Shown: positions 1 to 5,375 of the stretch, in pieces
Numbering within the stretch: the first letter of the stretch is position 1
Layout of the letters: each line of letters opens with the position of its first letter
Assembly (NCBI GenBank): GCA_031290405.1
Contig: JAITNO010000077.1
Span: forward strand, 1-7,948
Reading direction: 5' to 3'
From: Spirochaetaceae bacterium
GTDB taxonomy: Bacteria > Spirochaetota > Spirochaetia > Treponematales > Breznakiellaceae
DNA length: 7,948 nt
Program-made: the position numbers and the translations under genes
The notes under the pieces: generated by a model
Databases searched by the model: none
Seen by the model: the letters and a program-made list of their open reading frames with translations, nothing else
Told to the model about the DNA's origin: nothing

Positions 1-46
1 TTAAGGGCGCGGCGGCCCGTGTTTACACGTGTTCGTTGAGGCGTCA

Positions 47-79
47 AAACACCCTCCGCAGAGCCTGTGGAGGGTGTTT
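47..79. terminator. Hairpin terminator, possibly bidirectional
   Basis: A 14-bp stem pairs AAACACCCTCCGCA (47-60) with TGTGGAGGGTGTTT (66-79), with one G-U pair and a five-base loop GAGCC. The stem is flanked by AAAA on the left and TTT on the right, so transcripts from either side would end in a short U run. It lies seven bases after an in-frame stop (37-39) of a possible plus-strand gene that enters the window from the left. The U run is short, so termination strength is uncertain. Confidence 0.6.
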
Positions 80-92
80 CGTCGATGGGGGC

Positions 93-120
93 TTGACAGA
101 GTTTGTTGGGGTTATATAAT
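93..120 (+). promoter_or_regulatory. Consensus sigma-70 promoter
   Basis: TTGACA (93-98) and TATAAT (115-120) match the consensus at all twelve positions and are separated by 16 bp. The predicted start point, near 126-127, falls inside the first copy of the CGCGTGTA array, so any transcript would begin with the repeat. No convincing downstream gene or Shine-Dalgarno site was found in the plus direction before 757. The product, if any, may be an RNA. Confidence 0.7.
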
Positions 121-122
121 CG

Positions 123-194
123 CGCGTGTACGCGTGTACGCGTGTACGCGTGTACGCGTGTACGCGTGTACGCGTGTACGCGTGTACGCGTGTA
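123..194. repeat. Nine perfect tandem copies of CGCGTGTA
   Basis: The octamer CGCGTGTA is repeated nine times without a mismatch. With its flanks, the run 121-196 alternates pyrimidine and purine at every step for 76 bp, mixing CG, TG and TA steps. Such sequence is prone to adopt left-handed Z-DNA under negative supercoiling. The array starts at the predicted +1 of the consensus promoter at 93-120. Perfect short units suggest copy number changes by slippage. It reads through both strands without stops in several frames, which produces spurious reading frames rich in Arg, Thr, Tyr and Val. Confidence 0.95.
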
Positions 195-267
195 CGTCAG
201 CGGTCAGCGTTACAGGTACGTACTGGGTCGGGGCGGCGGCCCGGATACTTTCAATCATCATGGTTTC

Positions 268-297
268 ATTATCGCATGGATTGTGCGGGGCTGTCAA
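268..297 (-). promoter_or_regulatory. Minus-strand promoter-like site
   Basis: Read on the minus strand, TTGACA (plus 292-297) is followed after 18 bp by GATAAT (plus 268-273). The first hexamer is a perfect match and the second has one mismatch. An ATGATG lies six bases past the -10 hexamer, so a transcript would start almost on the start codon. It would run leftwards into the octamer array and oppose the promoter at 93-120. Confidence 0.5.
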
Positions 298-308
298 GCT
301 TTTTCTTT

Positions 309-335
309 TAAGGGCAAAAAGGTAAGGGCAAAAAG
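309..335. repeat. Short tandem duplication, TAAGGGCAAAAAG
   Basis: Two copies of the 13-mer TAAGGGCAAAAAG at 309-321 and 323-335 are separated by one base, giving a 14-bp pitch. They lie just upstream (on the minus strand) of the promoter-like site at 268-297. No function can be assigned. Confidence 0.8.
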
Positions 336-444
336 CAACAAGAAAAGCCCCCTCCACAACAGCCGCCGGCAACAGGGCAACGGTCAGGGTCGGGGCGCTC
401 ATAGCAGGCGCAGTCGTCTGGGCTTTTTCTACCATAGTGGGTCT

Positions 445-473
445 ATTGTCTCATGGGTTTTTGGTTTTGTCAA
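445..473 (-). promoter_or_regulatory. Second minus-strand promoter-like site
   Basis: On the minus strand, TTGACA (plus 468-473) is followed after 17 bp by GACAAT (plus 445-450), which matches the -10 consensus at four of six bases. It resembles the site at 268-297: both have an ATG one base before the -10 hexamer and another ATG six to nine bases after it. The downstream ATG (433-435) would open a 107-codon frame that ends inside the octamer array region. I do not call that frame a gene. Confidence 0.45.
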
Positions 474-510
474 GAGGGGGGGGTGCGCCAGGCTACGGGT
501 GGGTCTGGGA

Positions 511-609
511 GGCCTCAGGCCTTCCAGCGGGGGGCGTTGCGGGGGGCGGCGCCCCCCGCTGGAGGGGTAGCGCGCAACGAAGTGCGCGCTCAGGGGGGCG
601 CGCCCCCCT
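511..609. repeat. Cluster of nested G/C palindromes
   Basis: Four inverted repeats lie end to end. GGCCT-C-AGGCC is at 511-521. A perfect 14-bp stem pairs TCCAGCGGGGGGCG (523-536) with CGCCCCCCGCTGGA (550-563), and its loop holds a competing GGGGGGC/GCCCCCC pair (541-547 with 551-557). AGCGCGCA/TGCGCGCT (569-576 with 583-590) encloses ACGAAG. AGGGGGGCGCGCCCCCCT (592-609) is an 18-bp perfect palindrome. No gene is present. The cluster could be a REP-like or MITE-like intergenic element or a folding RNA. The sequence alone does not decide. Confidence 0.85.
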
Positions 610-695
610 CCTCCTCTCTTCCTCTTTACTAAAACAAAGCTGAAAGCTGGGGAGGGCGGCTTGCGGACAAAAAGCCTATTGCTGGGGGCTTAGCC

Positions 696-755
696 CCGTA
701 GGGCGCAAAAAAAACCGTAGGCCGCTACAAAAAAACCGTAGGCCGCTGCAAAAAA
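696..755. repeat. Phased A-tracts with CCGTAGG repeats
   Basis: CCGTAGG occurs at 696-702, 715-721 and 736-742. The last two copies belong to units of 21 bp (708-728 and 729-749) that differ at a single base. Runs of eight, seven and six A (707-714, 729-735, 750-755) are therefore spaced about 21 bp apart, roughly two helical turns, the arrangement that gives intrinsically bent DNA. On the minus strand these are T runs just after the stop of the lipoprotein gene ending at 758. They may help termination, but the possible stem (GTAG/CTAC) has only four pairs. Confidence 0.75.
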
Positions 756-757
756 GA

Positions 758-2035
758 TCAGCGCGCGCTTGTCAGTTGGGCGGCGAGTTTGTTCAGTATG
801 TCGGGGGTTTCCTCGATCGTGTTGAACTCGATGTGGGCGCCTTTTTTAAGAACGTCGTTCTCGATGCCGATGATTTCGGCGAGTATCTCGTTCTTTGAGT
901 CGTAGATCGCGATTTTGCTGCTTAACACGAAGTCCGTCGGCGTTAAATCCACGTCGCCGACAAACGTCTTGCTCGCGTCCGCCCGTCTTTTTTCATAGTC
1001 GATGAGCGCCGCGTCGATGTTTTCGATGCGGGGGAACACGCTGTACTTGTTGGTGTTGGCAACCTGTATCGCAAAAAGCTGGGTAAGCACGGCGGCGTCG
1101 CTCTTATTGATTCCCTTTGGCGGAACGGCCATAAGCTCGACGGACAGCTTGGGAAGGGGGACGTCCGTCGTCGGGCGCGCGGCGATGGCCGTAACGACGG
1201 TCATGATTTTTTTCGTCATCTGCGGGAAAAACGCGGAGAGCTCCTGAATGTCGTTGTATTTGCGGTAGTCGCCGGCTAGTTGCTGCCGCGTTCGGGCGTC
1301 GAGCACGACGGTGAAAAAGATTTTATCGTAACCGATGGTCCGCGAAAAACTTGCCATGATGTAATCGGCGTTCACGCCTTCCCCCGCGTCGAAAAATGAG
1401 ACGTAGGACTGTTCGTTCAGCACATTTTTCCGTATCACCGGTGTGATGGGGACGACGTTGAAATTGGCGTGAATGGCGTTCTGATTGGCCAGGTGCCAGG
1501 CGATGGTTTCCGCCGTGTATTCGTCAAAACCGACGATGGGAAGGACGGCAATCCGCCTCGCCGTGCCTGCCAGCGCCGCCGCGCTCTGCCTCGCGGGGGC
1601 GGCCGGCGGCGGAATGGCGGCCGGCGGCCGGCCTGGGGCTGCCGGCGCGGCGGGAACGGCGGGAACGGGCGGCTGCGCGGCGGTGGGGAGGGGAACTGAG
1701 GTGGAAACCGGGATGGCGGGGGCGGCGGCGGAGGCGGCCGGCGGGGGCGACGGGACGGACGGCAAAGACGGGGACGACGGGGACGACGCAGACGAACGCC
1801 GCAACAAAGAGGAGCGAATCGTTACCGGATTTTCAGCGGTTTCAAGTCTGACCCTGTACGAGTTCGTGTTTAGAACGACGGCGACCACCGTTCCCTGCGC
1901 CGGCGCGTATTCGCCTCCGGTCACGCTCACGCTGTCCCCGACCGAAAAGGCCGGTTGGGCATTCCTGCCGGGAGCGCTTCCGCAGCCGGCGAAGCACAGG
2001 GCGCTTATCAGTACAAAGCCAAAAATCCTTTTCAT
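758..2035 (-). CDS. Lipoprotein with SH3-like region, Pro/Ala-rich linker and TolB/CsgG-like domain
   Basis: A predicted 425-residue envelope lipoprotein. The signal sequence MKRIFGFVLISALCFAGC ends in a lipobox (F-A-G-C) with the acylated Cys at residue 18. Residues about 28-78 (VGDSV...GTVVAV...YRVRLE) look like a small beta-barrel of SH3 or KOW type. Residues about 81-158 are very rich in Pro, Ala and Ser and should be an extended linker across the periplasm. From about 159, 'RRIAVLPIVGF' begins a domain resembling the N-terminal fold of TolB, CsgG or LpoB-type proteins. This assignment is by eye and uncertain. The start at 2035 is chosen because GGAGGAGT (2041-2048) lies five bases upstream and the signal peptide follows at once; longer in-frame extensions run through the promoter region and into antisense carD. 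It is divergent from carD. Function unknown. Confidence 0.85.
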   Translation of the reverse strand: MKRIFGFVLISALCFAGCGSAPGRNAQPAFSVGDSVSVTGGEYAPAQGTVVAVVLNTNSYRVRLETAENPVTIRSSLLRRSSASSPSSPSLPSVPSPPPAASAAAPAIPVSTSVPLPTAAQPPVPAVPAAPAAPGRPPAAIPPPAAPARQSAAALAGTARRIAVLPIVGFDEYTAETIAWHLANQNAIHANFNVVPITPVIRKNVLNEQSYVSFFDAGEGVNADYIMASFSRTIGYDKIFFTVVLDARTRQQLAGDYRKYNDIQELSAFFPQMTKKIMTVVTAIAARPTTDVPLPKLSVELMAVPPKGINKSDAAVLTQLFAIQVANTNKYSVFPRIENIDAALIDYEKRRADASKTFVGDVDLTPTDFVLSSKIAIYDSKNEILAEIIGIENDVLKKGAHIEFNTIEETPDILNKLAAQLTSAR

Positions 2036-2074
2036 GTAACACTCCTCCGTGAATGTGTGTAGACTCTCTCTACG

Positions 2075-2080
2075 ATTATC
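2075..2080 (-). promoter_or_regulatory. Putative -10 of the minus-strand lipoprotein gene
   Basis: GATAAT on the minus strand lies 40 bases before the start codon, but I find no good -35 hexamer at 16-18 bp. The predicted start near 2068 falls in a short inverted repeat, GTAGA-CTCTC-TCTAC (2059-2073). Placement between two divergent genes supports a promoter. The missing -35 suggests an activator or another sigma factor. Confidence 0.35.
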
Positions 2081-2117
2081 GGAATCTTGCATCGATAGCT
2101 TGAGACTCCCTTGAAAA

Positions 2118-2123
2118 TATAAT
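2118..2123 (+). promoter_or_regulatory. Putative -10 of carD
   Basis: A perfect TATAAT lies 11 bases before the first ATG of carD (2135). No matching -35 hexamer occurs at 16-18 bp upstream; the nearest TTGAGA (2100-2105) is only 12 bp away. The predicted start near 2130 would leave a leader of about five bases to the first ATG or about seventeen to the second (2147). Confidence 0.45.
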
Positions 2124-2134
2124 TCTTTTAGGCT

Positions 2135-2647
2135 ATGGTTTGTCCGATGAACGACAGTAAATACACATACAAACTGAGACAAAAAATAGTTTATCCCAGT
2201 CAGGGCGTAGGGTTGATCAAAGAAATCGAAGAAAAAGAGTTTAAGGGTGAAAAAATCCCTTATTACACGATTTTTCTTGAACGCACTGACATGACGGTGA
2301 TGGTTCCGGTTGACAAAGCCGAAGAGTTGGGGCTGCGGGCCATAGTGCCGCAGGAGGACGCCGAACGCGCGCTTGAGTTTATCGGCGAGGCCTTCGAGCC
2401 GAACACCTCGGACTGGAAGCTCCGCTATCAGCAAAACCTTGACCTCCTTAAAAAAGGAGGCATCCTGGACATTGGCTCCATCGTGCGCTCGCTCTACTAT
2501 CGCAGCAAGGTAAAGGACCTGCCGATAATGGAGCGCAAACTCTACGACCAAGCCGTCAACCTGTTCGAGGACGAAATCGGTTGCTCGCTGAAGAAGCCCA
2601 GGTCAGAGGTTCAAAAGCTGATCCTGGAGCGCTTCGAAAAGAAGTAG
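2135..2647 (+). CDS. carD: CarD/CdnL-family RNA polymerase-binding regulator
   Basis: A 170-residue CarD-family protein. Members bind the RNA polymerase beta subunit and the upstream edge of the transcription bubble and stabilise open complexes, notably at rRNA promoters. Residues about 14-70 (KLRQKIVYPSQGVG...YYTIFLERTDMTVMVPVDKAEELGLR) form the Tudor-like polymerase-interacting domain. The rest is the helical DNA-binding domain, including W94 in 'SDWKLRY', which aligns with the conserved Trp that wedges into the minor groove in characterised CarD proteins. Length is normal. The start is ambiguous: ATG 2135 has AGG only two bases upstream, while ATG 2147 (Met5) begins a more typical N-terminus but lacks a Shine-Dalgarno site. 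The upstream -10 implies a nearly leaderless mRNA. carD next to ispD is a recurring arrangement in treponemes and mycobacteria (recalled, not checked). Confidence 0.93.
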   Translation: MVCPMNDSKYTYKLRQKIVYPSQGVGLIKEIEEKEFKGEKIPYYTIFLERTDMTVMVPVDKAEELGLRAIVPQEDAERALEFIGEAFEPNTSDWKLRYQQNLDLLKKGGILDIGSIVRSLYYRSKVKDLPIMERKLYDQAVNLFEDEIGCSLKKPRSEVQKLILERFEKK

Positions 2648-2666
2648 CCGTGTGCCGCCCCCGTCA

Positions 2667-2728
2667 TGCCATGCGCGTCCTTATGGACGCGCCGATTGAC
2701 TCATGCGTCGTGCCATGCGCGTCCTTGT
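2667..2728 (+). promoter_or_regulatory. Alternative hairpins in the carD-ispD gap
   Basis: TGCCATGCGCGTCCTT occurs twice (2667-2682 and 2711-2726). GCGCGTCC (2673-2680) pairs perfectly with GGACGCGC (2685-2692) around a TTAT loop, and the second GCGCGTCC (2717-2724) could pair with the same GGACGCGC instead. The second stem would end seven bases before the GAGG that serves ispD. No U run follows, so this is not an intrinsic terminator. The two stems exclude each other and could tune ispD translation or mRNA processing, which is inference. Confidence 0.45.
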
Positions 2729-2743
2729 ATTGAGGCGCTTAGG

Positions 2744-3472
2744 ATGAATATTGCCGCCGTCATCGTTGCCGCCGGCTCTTCGGTCCGCATGGGCGGGGGG
2801 GGCAAGAAAGAATACCTCCCCCTGCCGCCTCAGGCGGGCGTTTCCGTCCCGCCCCAGTCCGTCCTCGGCGCGGCCTTTTCCGCCTTTGCCTCCGACCCGC
2901 GCATCCTGACCATCGTCGTCGTTCATCCGGTAAAAGCAGAAATCGGCGAAACAGCCGCGCGGAAGGCAATCGGCGCGCCCCGTCTTAGCGGGTATAAGGG
3001 TGAGCTTTTCTTTATCCCCGGCGGGGGGTGCAGACGCGCCTCCGTCCGCAACGCCCTGTTCTTGCTCGACGCGCCGGGGGAGGAGCGCCCCGACCTTGTT
3101 CTGATTCACGACGGCGCGCGCCCCTGGGTCGACAACGCGCTGATAAGCCGCGTCATCGACGCGGCAATCGAACACGGCGCGGCAATCCCCACGCTGCCGT
3201 GCTCGGAAACGCCGAAAGAATTGGACGACGACGGCGCCTTCGTCAGGCGGCACCTTGCCCGCTCCCGCTTTAGCCTGGCCCAGACGCCGCAGGGCTTCCA
3301 CTTTAGCAAGATACTCGAAGCGCACCGGAGGGCCGAAGAACTCTTTCTGGCCGAAGGCGGCGAATGGACGGACGACGGCGAAATCTACGGCGCGTTCGTG
3401 GGCAGGGTTGCCGCCGTCCCCGGCGACGTCCGCAACAAAAAAATCACCTTCCGGGAGGATGTGCGGAACTAG
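2744..3472 (+). CDS. ispD: 2-C-methyl-D-erythritol 4-phosphate cytidylyltransferase (IspD)
   Basis: A 242-residue cytoplasmic enzyme that joins CTP and MEP to give CDP-ME and pyrophosphate, the third step of the MEP isoprenoid pathway. The family pattern is complete. A nucleotide-binding loop AAGSSVRMG (9-17) with R15 is followed by Lys in KKEYL (21-25, probably K22). Then come GGGCRRASV (93-101), HDGARP (122-127), TPQGF (181-185), TDD (209-211) and NKKIT (231-235, probably K233). Thr156 and Arg168 or Arg169 lie where the MEP-binding Thr and Arg are expected. The start at 2744 is chosen over the upstream ATG at 2666 because GAGG (2732-2735) sits eight bases before it and the core fold begins at once. 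It follows carD by 96 bases. The protein ends right after the IspD domain with no IspF fused, and its stop overlaps that of the convergent gene. Confidence 0.95.
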   Translation: MNIAAVIVAAGSSVRMGGGGKKEYLPLPPQAGVSVPPQSVLGAAFSAFASDPRILTIVVVHPVKAEIGETAARKAIGAPRLSGYKGELFFIPGGGCRRASVRNALFLLDAPGEERPDLVLIHDGARPWVDNALISRVIDAAIEHGAAIPTLPCSETPKELDDDGAFVRRHLARSRFSLAQTPQGFHFSKILEAHRRAEELFLAEGGEWTDDGEIYGAFVGRVAAVPGDVRNKKITFREDVRN

Positions 3473-3837
3473 GCTCGCCCACCGGCGAGGGACGCCAAGT
3501 AGACGTTTAGAACATAGACTGATGCAAGAACCGCGTGGAGGACGATTGCCGCGGCGACCGACGGCAGCGCATCGTTGCAGAAGAGCAGGTCTATCAGCAC
3601 GGAGGTGAACGCATAGAATAGCACGCTGAACAGCGCAATCGGTTTGGAAAGGGGCTTTTTCGAGAGGAAGGGCGCCCACGCGGCGAGGTAAATCAGCACG
3701 GCGGACGCGCACACAAGCGCGACTTTGCCGCTTATGCCGTCCGCCCCGCCTGAAAGGAAAAAGCCCAGCGCGGCCGTCGGCGCGACGCCCGCGCACAAGA
3801 GCGGCCGAATGAGTCTGTCATTTCCCCGAATTGCCAT
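3469..3837 (-). CDS. Small four-helix membrane protein
   Basis: A 122-residue hydrophobic protein of no recognised family. Four likely membrane helices lie at about residues 12-29, 37-58, 66-86 and 91-117, with the basic stretch SKKPLSKP (59-66) between the second and third. The ATG at 3837 overlaps the end of the upstream HEAT-repeat gene by 20 bases and has no strong Shine-Dalgarno site, so it is probably translated by coupling. I found no better in-frame start nearby. It is the last gene of a three-gene minus-strand block. Its TAG stop shares CTAG (3469-3472) with the ispD stop on the other strand, so neither gene has room for its own terminator. Amino-acid composition supports a real gene, but its function is unknown. 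Confidence 0.7.
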   Translation of the reverse strand: MAIRGNDRLIRPLLCAGVAPTAALGFFLSGGADGISGKVALVCASAVLIYLAAWAPFLSKKPLSKPIALFSVLFYAFTSVLIDLLFCNDALPSVAAAIVLHAVLASVYVLNVYLASLAGGRA

Positions 3838-4549
3838 CCGCGCCGTTTTTATAGAACTTCATCATCACGTTTCTCGCCCTCTGTCTGACGGCCGAGATAT
3901 ACAGATGATTTGCCGAGATGTTCCTCACCGTTTCGAGCGCCGAGGCCCGTGCCAGCTTCTCCTCCTGGTCGCCGTCCGTCGAGGAGGCGAACGCTTCAAC
4001 GGCGTCGACAAAGGCGAGGGCAAGACGATTGTCCGGCGCGGCCGCGTTAAACCGGCTGAAAATCCAATTGATGATGGTCAACGGCCGCCCCTGGTCGTTG
4101 ATGCCGATTTTTGTAATCGAACGGACGGCTTGGGTAAGCACGGCAGGTTCGTCGTCGACGAACATCACCTTAATCAGGGAATCGGTCGCTTCCTTTGTGC
4201 CGAGTTCGCCCAAATACTCGAGGGCCCTGATGCGAATGTCTGGGAAATTATTCATAACGCGGCCCTCGGAGCGCGTTTTATTAAGGTTTCCCTCGAGCGA
4301 AAGCGACTCAAGAACGGCGCGGACGTCGTCGGTTTTATTGCCGTCGTCCATGTACTCTTTGATGTAATCCAGCGCGAGGAGCTTGCCATCCCGGTCCTCC
4401 GACCGCGCCTGTTCTCGGATCAACGACACAGCGACCGATTCTTGAAGATACGACTCTTCAACCGATAATTCTTTTTCCTGAGCCGCAGCCGGAAAAGCCG
4501 ATACACCTAAAAACACCAGAACCGCGAAAATCCATGCAAAAAAACGCAT
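3818..4549 (-). CDS. Exported HEAT-repeat-like protein
   Basis: A 243-residue protein with a Sec signal peptide: hydrophobic core at about 3-19 and likely cleavage after A23 (FPAAA-Q). There is no lipobox, so it should be periplasmic. The mature part is alpha-helical. Residues about 104-165 (PDIRIRALEYLGELG...SLIKVMF...PAVLTQAVRSITKIG) have the spacing of HEAT repeats, and less regular copies may flank them on both sides. HEAT arrays serve as binding scaffolds, and no enzyme motif is visible. AGGAGT (plus 4555-4560) lies five bases before ATG 4549. It starts 33 bases after the small lipoprotein gene and overlaps the membrane-protein gene, which suggests one transcript and a shared envelope role. 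The partner is unknown. Confidence 0.85.
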   Translation of the reverse strand: MRFFAWIFAVLVFLGVSAFPAAAQEKELSVEESYLQESVAVSLIREQARSEDRDGKLLALDYIKEYMDDGNKTDDVRAVLESLSLEGNLNKTRSEGRVMNNFPDIRIRALEYLGELGTKEATDSLIKVMFVDDEPAVLTQAVRSITKIGINDQGRPLTIINWIFSRFNAAAPDNRLALAFVDAVEAFASSTDGDQEEKLARASALETVRNISANHLYISAVRQRARNVMMKFYKNGADGNSGK

Positions 4550-4582
4550 ATAACACTCCTTTAATAAAAATAAAATTTCCGT

Positions 4583-5128
4583 TTAATTTGAAACCTTCCA
4601 AGAGTCTCCGACCCTTTCCAATTCATAAAGCCTCAAGCGCTGTCCGTTTATATTCATATAGGCCTTAACCTTGCCTTCAGTGACGAATTCAATGTCGTCC
4701 ACCCGTCCGTTTGAACGCGAAGGAACGACCACATTGACGAAGTAATCGAACAACGTTTTCAAGACGATGTTCTTCGTCCTCAATCTGTCCGCCTGCGACG
4801 CCTGCTGCAGATTTTCTTTGGACGAAAGATACGCTTGATACCGGGGCGTCAGCTGGGCAAGCCAAACATTGTACTTTTTTTGCCTGATGGTAACGTTCAA
4901 TTTCCTCACAAAATCATCCAGATCGACCCTGACCAACTCTTTTTCCTCTTTTGTAATGGTGTTCGGGTCAAAACTGTAGCCCGAATCGTTTTTAACGCCG
5001 TTAAGCGCCTTGTTTGCCGCCGCCGCCGCATCCACCCCGTCGGCGCGTTTGTCGGTCTTGCCTTCGGTCGAGCCGCATGACGCAAAAGCAAGAAAAATCA
5101 CTGCCATCCAAAAACAACTGACCCTCAT
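4583..5128 (-). CDS. Small lipoprotein, possibly NTF2-like fold
   Basis: A 181-residue predicted lipoprotein of unknown function. The signal sequence from M1 has a hydrophobic core (about 6-16) and ends in the lipobox FASC with acylated Cys18, followed by a short polar and Ala-rich stretch. The mature domain from about residue 55 starts with a helix (EEKELVRVDLDDFVRKLN) and ends in strands (GKVKAYMNINGQRLRLYELERV, then GDSWKVSN). This pattern resembles small NTF2-like or SnoaL-like folds, a guess from secondary structure only. The start at 5128 is chosen for the signal peptide. A longer in-frame frame upstream runs into the 21-bp array and is rejected. A good promoter places transcription start on the A of this ATG, so the mRNA is probably leaderless. 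It is the first gene of the three-gene minus-strand block. Confidence 0.85.
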   Translation of the reverse strand: MRVSCFWMAVIFLAFASCGSTEGKTDKRADGVDAAAAANKALNGVKNDSGYSFDPNTITKEEKELVRVDLDDFVRKLNVTIRQKKYNVWLAQLTPRYQAYLSSKENLQQASQADRLRTKNIVLKTLFDYFVNVVVPSRSNGRVDDIEFVTEGKVKAYMNINGQRLRLYELERVGDSWKVSN

Positions 5129-5134
5129 TCTTCC

Positions 5135-5163
5135 ATCATACCACACCCGCCGATTGGCGTCAA
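5135..5163 (-). promoter_or_regulatory. Promoter of the small-lipoprotein operon, leaderless
   Basis: On the minus strand, TTGACG (plus 5158-5163) and TATGAT (plus 5135-5140) are separated by 17 bp, with one mismatch in each hexamer. Counting seven bases past the -10 puts transcription start at 5128, the A of the start codon. GGAAG lies only one base before the ATG, too close to work as a Shine-Dalgarno site. The 21-bp array begins about 60 bp upstream of the -35. Confidence 0.65.
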
Positions 5164-5345
5164 GCCCTTCCTGCGCGCCTGGTCGTCTGGGCGTCTCTGA
5201 GTGGGACATCTTCTTCGACGTTCTGAGAGCCGGCTTTGACTCTCGGAGAGCCGGCGTTGACTCTCGGAGCATCGGCGTTGGCTCTCGGAGCATCGGCGTT
5301 GGCTCTCGGAGCATCGGCGTTGGCTCTCGGGGCATCGGCGTTGAT

Positions 5346-5375
5346 TCTCGGAGAGTCGGCTTTGGCTCTCCGAGA
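5346..5375. repeat. Hairpin within block A of the 21-bp array
   Basis: TCTCGGAGAG (5346-5355) pairs perfectly with CTCTCCGAGA (5366-5375) around a ten-base loop. It uses two neighbouring unit junctions as arms, showing that adjacent dyads can also fold with each other. Confidence 0.75.

Larger units (their letters stand above)
1..757. other. Gene-free, repeat-rich intergenic region
   Basis: I see no convincing protein gene here. Open frames exist on both strands, but they are low-complexity, run through an octamer repeat or GC palindromes, and lack ribosome binding sites. The first 39 bases in frame 1 end in a stop at 37-39 just before a hairpin, so a plus-strand gene may end there, but twelve codons cannot identify it. 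The region holds a terminator-like hairpin, a consensus promoter, an octamer array, two minus-strand promoter-like sites, a short tandem repeat, a GC palindrome cluster and phased A-tracts, each listed separately. Confidence 0.7.

Noticed and set aside
340..430. Integron attC-like site (AAAAGCCC ... GGGCTTTT)
   Set aside because: The arms are far apart, core motifs of the GTTRRRY type are not correctly placed, and no integrase is present.
112..435. Minus-strand 107-codon frame after a promoter-like site
   Set aside because: No Shine-Dalgarno site, and its C-terminal third is encoded by the octamer array. Kept only as part of a finding.
103..570. Plus-strand 155-codon frame after the consensus promoter
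   Set aside because: It starts upstream of the predicted transcription start and is made of octamer and G/C palindrome translations, with no recognisable domain.
2036..2551. N-terminal extension of the large lipoprotein to 597 residues
   Set aside because: It would run antisense through carD and place the signal peptide inside the protein. The start at 2035 has a strong Shine-Dalgarno site and a lipobox.
2648..2743. Earlier ispD start at 2666
   Set aside because: It would add 26 residues encoded by the repeat and hairpin region, which do not belong to the IspD fold. ATG 2744 has GAGG at proper spacing.
2681..3796. Minus-strand 371-codon frame antisense to ispD
   Set aside because: An Arg-rich shadow of a clear IspD gene in GC-rich DNA.
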